Below, piece by piece: positions 45,170 through 54,113 of a DNA stretch of 64,000 bases. Both the position numbers and the translations under genes were made by a program. This DNA is from DAOUKH01 sp965261455 (GTDB taxonomy: Bacteria > Chloroflexota > Dehalococcoidia > SHYB01), in NCBI GenBank assembly GCA_965261455.1, contig OZ253453.1:1860001-1924000 (forward strand), read 5' to 3'. The notes below the pieces were generated by a model. The model saw only the letters and a list, made by a program, of their open reading frames with translations, was not told the DNA's origin and searched no databases. Position 1 is the first letter of the stretch. Each line of letters starts with the position of its first letter.

Positions 45170-45640
45170 ATGCCCGAGACGCTCGCCATCTCCGTGACGG
45201 TGAACGGACGTCTGTACGAACGGTCGGTCCCCGTCCGCATGACGCTCGCCGACTTCCTTCGCGAAGAGCTCGGCCTCACGGGAACGCACCTCGGCTGCGA
45301 GCACGGCGTCTGCGGGGCCTGCACCGTCCTCTTGGATGGCGACGCGGTGCGCTCCTGCTTGCTCCTCGCCCCTCAGGCCGACGGTCACGCCGTGACGACC
45401 GTCGAGGCGCTGGCCGGCGACGATGCCCTGCATCCGCTCCAACAGGCCTTCGTCGACAACTATGCGTTGCAATGCGGCTTCTGCACCCCGGGGTTCCTCA
45501 TGACGGCCTACGCCTTCCTCAAAGAGACTCCCGATCCTTCCGAGGAGCAGATCGAGTCCGCAATCTCGGGCAACATCTGCCGCTGCACCGGTTACATTCC
45601 AATCGTGAAGGCGATCCGGGCCGCCGCCGATAAGGAGTAG
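45170..45640 (+). CDS. Molybdenum hydroxylase [2Fe-2S] subunit (CoxS type), set 1
   Basis: A 156-residue small subunit carrying two [2Fe-2S] clusters. The plant-type N-terminal cluster is CEHGVCGACTVLLDG with C43, C48 and C51 plus a downstream cysteine (VRSC). The second cluster is in the helical domain, at CGFCTPGF and CRCTGYIP. It relays electrons from the molybdenum centre (45686-48061) to the FAD subunit. Confidence 0.93.
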   Translation: MPETLAISVTVNGRLYERSVPVRMTLADFLREELGLTGTHLGCEHGVCGACTVLLDGDAVRSCLLLAPQADGHAVTTVEALAGDDALHPLQQAFVDNYALQCGFCTPGFLMTAYAFLKETPDPSEEQIESAISGNICRCTGYIPIVKAIRAAADKE

Positions 45641-45685
45641 CCCCGCATTGATGCTTCCCTTCCCGAGCCGCCAGGAGCGCCATTG

Positions 45686-48061
45686 ATGGTCGCAAGTTCC
45701 GAAGACCCTATTCTTCGTCCCGACCTGGAGCGCTGGGTCCAAGGCAAGGGCGAATACCTCGACGACATACGGCTCCCGGACCTTTGCCACGTCGCCTTCG
45801 CCCGAAGCCCCCACGCCCACGCCCGCATCGTCAGCATCGACGCCAGCCCCGCGATGCGGGTCCCCGGCGCCATCGACGTGGTAACCCCCGACGATCTGTC
45901 GCAATTCGCGCGCTCGGGCAACGGGGGCTTCGAAGTCGGGCCCGCCTACGGCGATTCGGAGGTCTGGGGCGGGCTTTACGACCGCCCCCCGCTCCCCATT
46001 GGGGTCACGCTCTACGCCGGCGAGGCCATCGTCGCTTGCGTCGCGGAAACGCGGTACGCCGCGGAAGACATGGCGGCCGAGGTCGTGATCGACTATGAGG
46101 CCCTGCCTCCCATCGTGGACATGGAGGCGGCGCTCCTTCCTGAGACGCCCGTGATTCACGAGCAGCTCGGGAGCAACGTCTTCTTCCGCCGCCGGTTCAA
46201 GGCCGGGGACCCGGACCGGGCCTTCGCCGAGGCCGACACGGTGCTGGAAAGGACCTTCCGCTGGGCGCGCCAGACCGTCGTCCCCCTTGAAGCACGCGGG
46301 GCCATCGGCTCCTACGACGAAAGGGCCGGACGTTTCACTGCGTGGGTATCCGTCCAGGGCCCCCACCCGGTCCGGTCGACCATTGCCGGGGCATTTGGGC
46401 TGGATGAGGCGGCCGTCCGGGTCATCTGCTCCGACGTCGGTGGAGGCTTCGGCGCGAAAGGCGCGGGCGCCGAGACCGTGCTCGTGTGCCACCTGGCCCG
46501 GCGCATTGGACGGCCCGTCAAATGGATGGAAGACCGGGTCGAGAACCTTCTCTGCGTGCAATCGAGAGACCACCTCATTCGGGTCTCGGCCGCCTTCAAG
46601 CAGGATGGCAAGCTCCTCGCGATGCGGGCCCACGCCTTAGTTGACGCCGGAGCGCATTCCCCGGCGCCCGCGGGGGTGAGCACCGAGCCGTCCATGTCCG
46701 TGCTCTCCATGCCGGGAACCTACCATCTGGACAACTTCCAGTTCGACACCACCGCAGTGGTGACGCACAAGGCCCCCTACGTGGCCTACCGGGGCGTGTC
46801 GAAACCCGTAGGCCCGTTCTTGACGGAGCGCATGATGGACATCGCCGCCGGGGCCCTCGGCATGGACCCGGCTGAAATTCGTCGGCGCAACTACATCCAG
46901 CCGAACGAGTTTCCCTACAAGCAGGTCCAGGGCTGGCTCTACGACAGCGGCGACTACCCCGGCACGATGGACCTCGCGCTCAAGCTGGCGGACTATCCCG
47001 CCCTGCGGCGCGAGCAGGCCGAGGCGAGGGAGCGCGGCGAATACATCGGCATCGGCATGGCCGCATTCCTCGAAGCCGGCAGCATCGGCTCGCGCTGGTA
47101 CCGCGAGCGGGGCGTCGTCGGGCGCCCGGCGTTCGACGGCGCCACGATTCAGGTCGACGGACGCGGGCGTGTGGCGCTGAAGATCAGCGGCAAGTCCGCG
47201 GGGCAAGGGCACGAAACGACCTTCCCGAGACTGGTGGCCAAGGAGCTCGGCCTGCCCCAGACCCACGTGCGCCTGATACAGGGCGATACGGACACGGCGC
47301 CGTTCGGCGTGACCGCGGGCAACAGCCGCAGCGCCGCCAGCATCGGCACCGCCATTCTGAAGGTCCTCGGCGACCTGAAGGACAAGATGCGCAGGGTGGC
47401 GAACCTCTTTCTCGAAGCCGATCTCGACGACGTGGAGCTGGAGGGCGGCGAGTTCTTCGTCAAGTCCGACCCATCGAGGCGCGTGCCGTTCCGCGACGTC
47501 GCCGCGGCCGCGTACAACCGTTCCCGCGCCGTATTCCTTGATGGCACCGGCATCGAGCCGGGCCTCGAGTTCACGCGGAGCAACGACCCGCCGCAGACGT
47601 TCGCCAACGGCTTCCACGTGGCCGTCGTCCGGGTCGACATCGAGACGGGGGTCGTCAAGCTCGACCGCTACTTTATGGTGGACGACTCGGGGACGATGCT
47701 GGACGAAGCCGCCGTAAAGGGGCAGGCCCTCGGCTCCACGGTCTGCGGGTTCGGTAACGCCCTTCTCGAAGAGCTGCGCCATGACAATGGGCAACTGATC
47801 ACGGGTACGCTCCTCGACTACCTGCTGCCGACCAGCGACACGATGCCGAAGATCGAGCACGTGCAGACGGAGACGCCCTCGCTCCTGTCGGGGAACGGGG
47901 CGAAGGCGGCGGGGGAGTCGGGGAACTGCGGCGCGCCGGCCGCGATCGCGAACGCCGTCGCCGATGCGTTGCGGCCCTTTGGCGTCGAGGCGAATGAGCT
48001 GCCGTTGACGCCGAATCGGGTCTATGGGCTCATCCAAGCGGCGAAACGGAACGCCGGGTAG
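45686..48061 (+). CDS. Molybdenum hydroxylase large subunit (CoxL/XdhB-like), set 1
   Basis: A 791-residue molybdopterin-binding subunit. It begins DLERWVQGKGEYLDDI and carries the molybdopterin motif VGGGFGAKG, the active-site loop VAYRGVSKPVGPF and the C-terminal AAGESGNCGAP, whose glutamate is the expected catalytic base. The loop lacks the CSFR motif of true aerobic CO dehydrogenase, so CO oxidation is unlikely. An N-heterocycle, aldehyde or similar hydroxylase is more likely. ATG 45686 follows ccaggagc; a TTG one codon upstream is possible. It meets the set 2 operon tail to tail with 6 bases between stops. Confidence 0.92.
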   Translation: MVASSEDPILRPDLERWVQGKGEYLDDIRLPDLCHVAFARSPHAHARIVSIDASPAMRVPGAIDVVTPDDLSQFARSGNGGFEVGPAYGDSEVWGGLYDRPPLPIGVTLYAGEAIVACVAETRYAAEDMAAEVVIDYEALPPIVDMEAALLPETPVIHEQLGSNVFFRRRFKAGDPDRAFAEADTVLERTFRWARQTVVPLEARGAIGSYDERAGRFTAWVSVQGPHPVRSTIAGAFGLDEAAVRVICSDVGGGFGAKGAGAETVLVCHLARRIGRPVKWMEDRVENLLCVQSRDHLIRVSAAFKQDGKLLAMRAHALVDAGAHSPAPAGVSTEPSMSVLSMPGTYHLDNFQFDTTAVVTHKAPYVAYRGVSKPVGPFLTERMMDIAAGALGMDPAEIRRRNYIQPNEFPYKQVQGWLYDSGDYPGTMDLALKLADYPALRREQAEARERGEYIGIGMAAFLEAGSIGSRWYRERGVVGRPAFDGATIQVDGRGRVALKISGKSAGQGHETTFPRLVAKELGLPQTHVRLIQGDTDTAPFGVTAGNSRSAASIGTAILKVLGDLKDKMRRVANLFLEADLDDVELEGGEFFVKSDPSRRVPFRDVAAAAYNRSRAVFLDGTGIEPGLEFTRSNDPPQTFANGFHVAVVRVDIETGVVKLDRYFMVDDSGTMLDEAAVKGQALGSTVCGFGNALLEELRHDNGQLITGTLLDYLLPTSDTMPKIEHVQTETPSLLSGNGAKAAGESGNCGAPAAIANAVADALRPFGVEANELPLTPNRVYGLIQAAKRNAG

Positions 48062-48067
48062 CCGAGG

Positions 48068-48559
48068 CTACGATTCGGCGGAAGCCGCCTCGACGACTGC
48101 CGCTAGGATGGCGGGGTAGGCCCCGCAGCGGCAGATGTTCCCATTCAGATAGGCGGCGATCTTCTCGCGAGACGGGTGTGGGTCTTCCAGGAGGAGCGCC
48201 TTGGCCGCCATGATCATCCCGGACGTGCAGTAGCCGCACTGGGCCGCCCCTCGGCGCATGAAGGCCTCTTGAAGAGGGTCGAGTCCGTCCTCGGAGGCCA
48301 GCCCCTCGATCGTCGTCAGCGGCTTGCTGTCGGCCTCGAAGACCGGAAGCATGCAGGAGCTGACGGCCTGGCCGTCGAGAAGCACCGTACAAGCGCCGCA
48401 GACCTGGGCCTCGCAGGAACGCTTCGTTCCCGTCAGGCCCAGCCGCTCCCGGAGGAAGTCCAGCAGGACCTCCTCGGGCCGGACTTCCCCGGCCCACTCC
48501 CGGCCGTTCACGCGGAGGTTGACGGCAAGCTTCCCGTCGTCCGGGGATGGGTCCGTCAT
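48068..48559 (-). CDS. Molybdenum hydroxylase [2Fe-2S] subunit (CoxS type), set 2
   Basis: A 163-residue iron-sulfur subunit. The first cluster is CEAQVCGACTVLLDG plus a later cysteine (VSSC), and the second is CGYCTSGM and CRCGAYP. The final motif is CRCGAY rather than the usual CRCTGY seen in set 1. It overlaps the FAD-subunit gene by 4 bases, indicating coupling. It is the last gene of the minus-strand set 2 operon. Confidence 0.93.
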   Translation of the reverse strand: MTDPSPDDGKLAVNLRVNGREWAGEVRPEEVLLDFLRERLGLTGTKRSCEAQVCGACTVLLDGQAVSSCMLPVFEADSKPLTTIEGLASEDGLDPLQEAFMRRGAAQCGYCTSGMIMAAKALLLEDPHPSREKIAAYLNGNICRCGAYPAILAAVVEAASAES

Positions 48560-49428
48560 GGATTCCCTCCGGCGGTCGCTTCAATCTGGGCGAGCCCCCG
48601 GCGCAGCAGCGTCGTCGTGAGGTAGAGCTTGTACGCGCCCGATCCGTGGAGGTCGTCTTCCGGCTGCAGGAGCTCCGTCAAGTAGCCGGCGGAGTCTCCG
48701 ATCATCTGCTGCGCCTCCGCCACCGAGGCGCCGGCGAGCCTATCTTCCAGATCGCGGAGCCGCGCGGGCACCGCCCCCACGCAACCCACGGCCATGCGCA
48801 CTTCCCCGAGACGGCTGTCCTGGAGACTCGCGGCGACCGCGGCGGTCAGCGTGGGCCGTTCGAGATGGGACACGCGCAGGTACGCCCACCGCATGTCCGT
48901 GGGCAACGGGCTTACTTCGATGTCGATCAGGACCTCGTCTTCCCCCACCGCGGTCTCGTAGAGGCCGACGAAGAAGTCCTCAAGGCTGACGGCTCGTTCC
49001 TCTCCCACTCCGCCGATCCTGGCGCGAGCGTCGTGCGCGAGGAGCGCGGTGGCGGCGTCCGAATGCGGGTCGCCGAAGGCCAGGTTGCCTCCGAGCGTGC
49101 CAACGTTCCGCACGCGGACGTTGGCCACGTGGGCCTCGGCCTCCTGCAACAGCGGCAGCCGGCGCGCCACCTCCGCGGAACGCTCGAGCCGCCGATGCGT
49201 GACCGCGGCGCCGATGCGCATGACCGGATCGTCCCAGGCCAGCGCCCCCAGATCGGGGATACCCTTCACGTCCACCAAGTGAGAGTATTCGAGCAACCCT
49301 TGCCGCATGATGAGCAGAAGCTCGGAGCCTCCCGCGTAGACCTTGGCCTCGTCGCCCAGCCGCGCCAGTTCTCGCGACGCCTCCGCCACGGTCGATGGAC
49401 GCAGCAGGCGGAACGGGGCGATCGTCAT
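48556..49428 (-). CDS. Molybdenum hydroxylase FAD-binding subunit (CoxM type), set 2
   Basis: A 290-residue FAD subunit. FAD-binding motifs are YAGGSELLLIMRQGL and VRNVGTLGGNLAFGDPHSDAA. It overlaps the genes on both sides by 4 bases, a tight operon order of G, M and S behind the L subunit. It is clearly related to, but distinct from, the set 1 FAD subunit. Confidence 0.92.
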   Translation of the reverse strand: MTIAPFRLLRPSTVAEASRELARLGDEAKVYAGGSELLLIMRQGLLEYSHLVDVKGIPDLGALAWDDPVMRIGAAVTHRRLERSAEVARRLPLLQEAEAHVANVRVRNVGTLGGNLAFGDPHSDAATALLAHDARARIGGVGEERAVSLEDFFVGLYETAVGEDEVLIDIEVSPLPTDMRWAYLRVSHLERPTLTAAVAASLQDSRLGEVRMAVGCVGAVPARLRDLEDRLAGASVAEAQQMIGDSAGYLTELLQPEDDLHGSGAYKLYLTTTLLRRGLAQIEATAGGNP

Positions 49429-49883
49429 GCTTGCCCGCCGTCGAGCTCGGCAGTGATGGCCTGGGCGAATCGCCCGATGACATCGCGCGACTTCCGCTTG
49501 ATGACCACCTGACCCAACCCGGCGATCTTCCCCGTCACCTGGACGTCGGCGATGATGTCGAGGGCCGTCCCTTCGTCCCCCCTACGCTCAAGGCGGGCTT
49601 CCATAACCCCGCGCATGGAGGCGGCGAGCTTCCTGTCCTTGCCCGTTACTTCCACCTGGACAAACCGCTCTGGATCGACTTTGGTGACGCTGAGTTCCAA
49701 GCCGAACCGGGCCTGGAAGGGCCCGATGCGCTCCACGACGACGGCGTCGTACTTCCGGCGCGGTTCGAGCTCGTTGATCGCTTCGCAACCGGGCAGGCAT
49801 CGGGCCAGCCGCTCGATGTCCCAGAGCAGGCCCCAGACGTCCTCCGCGGGGGCCTTCACTTCGATTCGCTCTTCAAAGCGCAT
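49425..49883 (-). CDS. CoxG-type SRPBCC protein, set 2
   Basis: A 152-residue CoxG-like protein (MRFEERIEVKAPAEDVWGLL, RCLPGCEAINEL, VTGKIAGLGQVVIKRKS). It presumably serves assembly or membrane attachment of the set 2 enzyme. The gene lies 24 bases after the large-subunit gene and overlaps the FAD-subunit gene by 4 bases. Confidence 0.88.
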   Translation of the reverse strand: MRFEERIEVKAPAEDVWGLLWDIERLARCLPGCEAINELEPRRKYDAVVVERIGPFQARFGLELSVTKVDPERFVQVEVTGKDRKLAASMRGVMEARLERRGDEGTALDIIADVQVTGKIAGLGQVVIKRKSRDVIGRFAQAITAELDGGQA

Positions 49884-49907
49884 GTGCTTTCCTTCGCAAC
49901 GCCGCGG

Positions 49908-52175
49908 TCAGAGCGCGCCCAGCTCCCGGAGTACCTTCTCGGGGGTGATGGGCAGGTCCCGGACCCGCACGCCCACCGCATCGCGAATCGCATTGGCGAT
50001 GGCCGGAGCGACCACGACGATCGTCGTCTGGGCCATGCCCTTCGACCCCATGGGACCGGGCCCGTCGCCGTTCTCGATCATGACGGTGGTGAGAAGCTCC
50101 GGCGTGTCTTCGAACAAAGGCAGCCGGTATTGAAGGTCGTCGCCGTTCAACAGCTGGCCCTCGGCGTAGACGCACTCCTCGAAGAGGGCGTCGCCGAGGC
50201 CCATGATGGCCCCGCCCTCGGCCTGGGCCTTGACGGCGTCGGGGCTGATCGCCTTTCCCACGTCCACTGCCGTGACGAGCTTGACCACCTTGACCGCGCC
50301 CGTCTCCGTGTCGACTTCCACTTCCGCGGCGCCGACGCTGGCCCCCCAATGCGCCATCTGGATGCCGAAGATGTTGTCGGCGGCCGCGGTCGTGAACGAT
50401 CCAGCCCCGGTGATGCTCGCCCCACGGCGCAGGCTGCGGACGATGTCGGCAAAGGAGTGCTCCTCCTCCCCGTACCGCCAGAGTCGACCGTTCTCCAGAG
50501 TCCAGTTCTCCGGAGCGTCGCCCACCGACATCGCCGCGACCTCGATTAGCTCGCGCTTCAGGTCTTCGCAGGCGTTCTGTACCGCCATCCCCATGCACAC
50601 CGTCGTCCGTTGGCTGCTCACGCCCGGGAAGTAGGGCGCCAAGGAGCTATCGGCGTCAGCGATGCGGATCTGGGACTCCGGGATGCCGAGGACGTTCGAC
50701 GCGACCCGTGACAGCACGGTGAAGGCCCCGCCGCCGGTCTCTGGAGCGCCCTGGGCTATGGTAACGATGCCGTGATGGTTCACTGTGGCCCGCGCGTAGG
50801 TCCGCCCGGCGCCGGAGTGGCCGTGCCGCAGCGCGACCGCGAGCCCGCGTCCGCGCGCCTTTCGGGCACCGGTGGAGAGTGGAGGCTCTTCTCGTAATCG
50901 GCCGTCCCACTCCATGACGTCGAGCGTGCGGCGCAGCATGTCCGGAAAGTCCGAGTCGAGGGGTATCGCCCCCTTCACGAACTCGTCGCCCCGGTGCAGC
51001 ACGTTCTTGAGCCGAAAGTCGAGCGGCGACATGCCGATGCTCCGGGCCGCCTCGTCCATGTTCGACTCGCAGCCCCAGACCGCCTGCACCTTGCCTACGC
51101 CGCGCATGTAGCCCGCGGGCACGCGGTTGGTATAGACGCAGACCGAGCGCACGCGCAAATTGGGCACGCGGTACGGCCCCCAAGATGAGAGTGCCACCAT
51201 CCGGGCCGCGCCCATTCCGACCTTGGCGTAGGCGCCCGCGTCCGCCAGGATCTTGACCTCCACGGCGGTGATCGTGCCGTCGAGCTTCACGCCGGTCTTG
51301 GCGGTGAAGTGCACCGCGTGCCGGGCGTCATTCCTGAAGCTCTCCTCCGCGGGCGGCACCATTTTCACCGGCCGGCTGAGGTGCCGAGACAGCCACAGTG
51401 CGCAGAGCATGCTCGGCTTGAGCTCTTTGCCGCCGAAGCCGCCGCCGATGTACGGCATGGTGATCCGCACGCGCTCGGGGTCCAGCCCAAAGGCCTCGGC
51501 GACTTCGGCGCGCGCCCCGAAGATCTGCTGGATCGGGGCCGTCAGCGTCACCTCGCCGTCTAGGTACTCGGCGAGGCACGTCCCAAGGTTCTCCATTGGA
51601 TGATGGAAGAGGCTCGGGGTGGTGAAGGTCTCCTCGATCACCCGGTCCGCTTCCTGGAACCCCTGCTCCACGTCTCCCCAATCGTCGACAACGTACTCGC
51701 CGACGATGTTGTTCCCACGCGCCTCGTGCACCAGCGGGGCACCCGGTTTGATCGCCTCTCGTGCGTCGAAGACCTCCGGCAATTCCTCGTAGTCAACGTC
51801 GATCAGCCGGAGCGCTTGGTCCGCGGCGGCCAGGGACTCGGCGGCCACGACCACGACCGGCTCACCGGCGAACCGCACCTTGCCGATGGCAAGGAACGGC
51901 TGGCGATCGGCCCCCGATCTTCCCCCCGGACCCGCGTGGCGCGAGGCGACGTCGCCGGCGAGGCGCTCGCCCGTGAGCAGCGCCAAGACTCCCGGAACGG
52001 CCTCCGCCTCCGTCGTGTCGATGGCGCGTATCCTCGCGTGGGCGAATGGGCTCAAGAGCACCCGGCCGTAGACGCCCCCCGGCGGCATCGGCAGGTCCTC
52101 GGTATAGCGCGCCTCGCCCGTAACCTTGGCCCGGGCGTCATAGCGCGGCGACTCTTGGTCCAACCGCACCGTCAC
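49908..52175 (-). CDS. Molybdenum hydroxylase large subunit (CoxL/XdhB-like), set 2
   Basis: A 755-residue molybdopterin-binding subunit, opening RYDARAKVTGEARYTEDL, with the molybdopterin motif IGGGFGGKEL and loop AGYMRGVGKVQAVWG. In the C-terminal region the usual KG.GE motif reads GSKGMAQTTIVVVAPAIANA, so the conserved catalytic glutamate appears to be glutamine. That may change chemistry or indicate loss of the standard base. No CSFR-type CO dehydrogenase loop is present. Its start overlaps the stop of the deacetylase gene upstream by 4 bases, tying the enzyme to the PuuE-like proteins. Confidence 0.92.
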   Translation of the reverse strand: MTVRLDQESPRYDARAKVTGEARYTEDLPMPPGGVYGRVLLSPFAHARIRAIDTTEAEAVPGVLALLTGERLAGDVASRHAGPGGRSGADRQPFLAIGKVRFAGEPVVVVAAESLAAADQALRLIDVDYEELPEVFDAREAIKPGAPLVHEARGNNIVGEYVVDDWGDVEQGFQEADRVIEETFTTPSLFHHPMENLGTCLAEYLDGEVTLTAPIQQIFGARAEVAEAFGLDPERVRITMPYIGGGFGGKELKPSMLCALWLSRHLSRPVKMVPPAEESFRNDARHAVHFTAKTGVKLDGTITAVEVKILADAGAYAKVGMGAARMVALSSWGPYRVPNLRVRSVCVYTNRVPAGYMRGVGKVQAVWGCESNMDEAARSIGMSPLDFRLKNVLHRGDEFVKGAIPLDSDFPDMLRRTLDVMEWDGRLREEPPLSTGARKARGRGLAVALRHGHSGAGRTYARATVNHHGIVTIAQGAPETGGGAFTVLSRVASNVLGIPESQIRIADADSSLAPYFPGVSSQRTTVCMGMAVQNACEDLKRELIEVAAMSVGDAPENWTLENGRLWRYGEEEHSFADIVRSLRRGASITGAGSFTTAAADNIFGIQMAHWGASVGAAEVEVDTETGAVKVVKLVTAVDVGKAISPDAVKAQAEGGAIMGLGDALFEECVYAEGQLLNGDDLQYRLPLFEDTPELLTTVMIENGDGPGPMGSKGMAQTTIVVVAPAIANAIRDAVGVRVRDLPITPEKVLRELGAL

Positions 52176-53116
52176 GGGGATCTCCTTGCCTCAGGGCCGG
52201 TCGTATCGGACACGGCGGCGTCTTGCCGGCGATACCAGTCCGCGATCTCGGCGCCGGTGGCCATCCACACGCCCGGATGGCCGGCGATATGCTCAACGAC
52301 TTCGTTGAAATACTTGATGCGATAGGGCTGCCCCACGCACCACGGGTGTACGTGCAACACGAGTAGGCGCCCGCCGTCCCGATGCAGCACGTCGAACGCC
52401 TCCCGCACCAGCCGCGCCCAGTGCTGAACGGCAACCTTCCGGTTGAACTGCATGATCTCGTCGCCCAGCTCGAACATCACGGGAAGGGCGCACAGATCGC
52501 CCTTCGGCGTCGTTATGACGTAGGGCTGTTCGTCGTTCGGGATGTCGCACACGTAGCGTATTCCCATCTCCGCCAGCAGCGTAAGGGTCCGGTCGGACTG
52601 GCTGTACGCGGGGCCGACCCACCCGGCGGGCAGAGCGCCGCACGCCTTGCTCACCGATTCGAGACTGCGGGCAATGTATTCCCGCTCCTCCTCCTCCGAC
52701 ATCAAGCTGGTGATCGCCTGGCGTTGGGTCACGCCGTGCGCCGCGATCTCCCAACCTCTTGCCGCCGTCTCGCGCACCAGGATTGGGTAATGGTCGGCGG
52801 TGTGGGCGTCCATCGGCGCGGTGGCCTTCACACCGTGGCGTTCCAACACCTCCATCATCCGATAAATGCCGATCCGGTGGCCGTACTCGCGATGGGTGAC
52901 CGTCGGATAATCGGGATAGACGTTCAGGCTCATGGGGGCGGTGTTAGAGGGTGGGTCGAAAGCGCCCTCCGGCGGCTTCCATTCGTAGTGGCCTAGATCG
53001 ACCAGGAGGCAGACGGCGACCCGCGCGCCGTTGGGCCACTGAAGGGCCGGGCGCTTCACGATCGGCGACCACGACCAGAAGTCATGGTCCATCCCGTACG
53101 GAATGCGCTCAGGCAT
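52172..53116 (-). CDS. Polysaccharide deacetylase/PuuE-like hydrolase (first of tandem pair)
   Basis: A 314-residue NodB-fold hydrolase. Segments include GARVAVCLLVDLGHYEW, RIGIYRMMEVLERHGVKAT, ETAARGWEIAAHGVTQ and VLHVHPWCVGQPYRI, the pattern of the PuuE allantoinase/cyclic-imidase-like branch rather than of chitin deacetylases. The start at 53116 gives exactly the length of its neighbour; the open frame to 53227 lies inside that neighbour. It overlaps the upstream gene by 8 bases and the CoxL gene by 4. Ring opening of a cyclic amide is the inferred role. Confidence 0.88.
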   Translation of the reverse strand: MPERIPYGMDHDFWSWSPIVKRPALQWPNGARVAVCLLVDLGHYEWKPPEGAFDPPSNTAPMSLNVYPDYPTVTHREYGHRIGIYRMMEVLERHGVKATAPMDAHTADHYPILVRETAARGWEIAAHGVTQRQAITSLMSEEEEREYIARSLESVSKACGALPAGWVGPAYSQSDRTLTLLAEMGIRYVCDIPNDEQPYVITTPKGDLCALPVMFELGDEIMQFNRKVAVQHWARLVREAFDVLHRDGGRLLVLHVHPWCVGQPYRIKYFNEVVEHIAGHPGVWMATGAEIADWYRRQDAAVSDTTGPEARRSP

Positions 53117-54053
53117 CGGGCCCCTGCTCTCGGTCCAGCATCTCCAAGTGGGCGACGGCCTCGTCGTAGTGGTTGTCGATGTAATGCTCGGCGATGTCGC
53201 CGGCGGTTGTCTGCCACACGCCGTCATGCTCCATCACGTAGCCCAGCAGCCGGTCAAGGTAGTCGATGCGCCAAGGATAGCCCGTTACCCAGGGATGCAG
53301 CGCGACACACATGACCATGCCGTTACCGTCGCCCTCGTCATAGAGCCGGTCGAATTGGTCCCGTCCGATCTCCTCCAGATAGTCCAGTTCCAGCCCGCGG
53401 TTTCTAGAGACCAGCAGCGAATCGTTGATCTCGGCGGAATACGGTACCGAGACTAGCCTGCCATTCCTCACCTTGATCGGTGTCGGCTGGTCGTCATGAA
53501 ACCAGTCGGCCTGGTACAGAAAGCCCTCCTCCGCCAGCAGGTCCGGGGTCAGCTCCGTTGCCCGGCCGAGCAGGTTGCTGCCCCTGGGGCGCCTGCCCGT
53601 GGTGCGCTCCAGCGCCGCAATGCCTTCCCGGTACAGGGCTCGCTCTTGCTCCTCAGTAAAGCCCTTGGGGTCGTTTCTGGTGTTGTAGAAGCCGTGAAAG
53701 CAGAACTCCCAGCCGCGCTCCAGCATGGCGTCGCGCTCTTCGGGAAAGTGGTCGAGAAGCGCCACGTTGATGTTCACCGTGCAGCGGATCCCGTGCCGGT
53801 CGAAGACGTCCAACATCCGCCAGAATCCGATGCGGTTGCCGTAGTCCCGCCGGACGAAGGTCTGAATGTCGGGCGGTGGGTACCTCGGATTGCCGCCGCT
53901 CAACTCCTGCCCGCCGCGGCTTTGCGCCGGCATGAACTGAAAGAACTCGACGTTGAGGCCGATCCAGAAGGCGACACGCTCGCCGTTGGGCCATCGTATC
54001 CGCGGCCTGTCGTGTAGGGGCAAATAACCCAGGCGGTCCGCCATTGAGAGCAT
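53109..54053 (-). CDS. Polysaccharide deacetylase/PuuE-like hydrolase (second of tandem pair)
   Basis: A 314-residue paralogue of the protein at 52172-53116, with RIGFWRMLDVFDRHGIRCT, MLERGWEFCFHGFYNTR and CVALHPWVTGYPWRIDYL. The start at 54053 follows ggaggac. Identity between the two copies looks moderate, so they may act on different rings or form a heteromer. The FHG and ALHPW segments keep the metal-site histidines. Confidence 0.87.
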   Translation of the reverse strand: MLSMADRLGYLPLHDRPRIRWPNGERVAFWIGLNVEFFQFMPAQSRGGQELSGGNPRYPPPDIQTFVRRDYGNRIGFWRMLDVFDRHGIRCTVNINVALLDHFPEERDAMLERGWEFCFHGFYNTRNDPKGFTEEQERALYREGIAALERTTGRRPRGSNLLGRATELTPDLLAEEGFLYQADWFHDDQPTPIKVRNGRLVSVPYSAEINDSLLVSRNRGLELDYLEEIGRDQFDRLYDEGDGNGMVMCVALHPWVTGYPWRIDYLDRLLGYVMEHDGVWQTTAGDIAEHYIDNHYDEAVAHLEMLDREQGPDA

Positions 54054-54113
54054 GCGTCCTCCGGGCTGCGCCACCGTTCCGAGTCGGTGGAAAGCGGGGA
54101 TCCTTCCCTTGGG

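Noticed and set aside
45002..48037. Long minus-strand open frames of 543 and 466 codons
   Set aside because: Shadows of the CoxS and CoxL genes; composition is Arg/Gly/Asp-rich without any domain.
45686..48061. Aerobic carbon monoxide dehydrogenase
   Set aside because: The active-site loop is RGVSKP rather than the CSFR-containing motif of true CO dehydrogenase; the set 2 subunit also lacks it.
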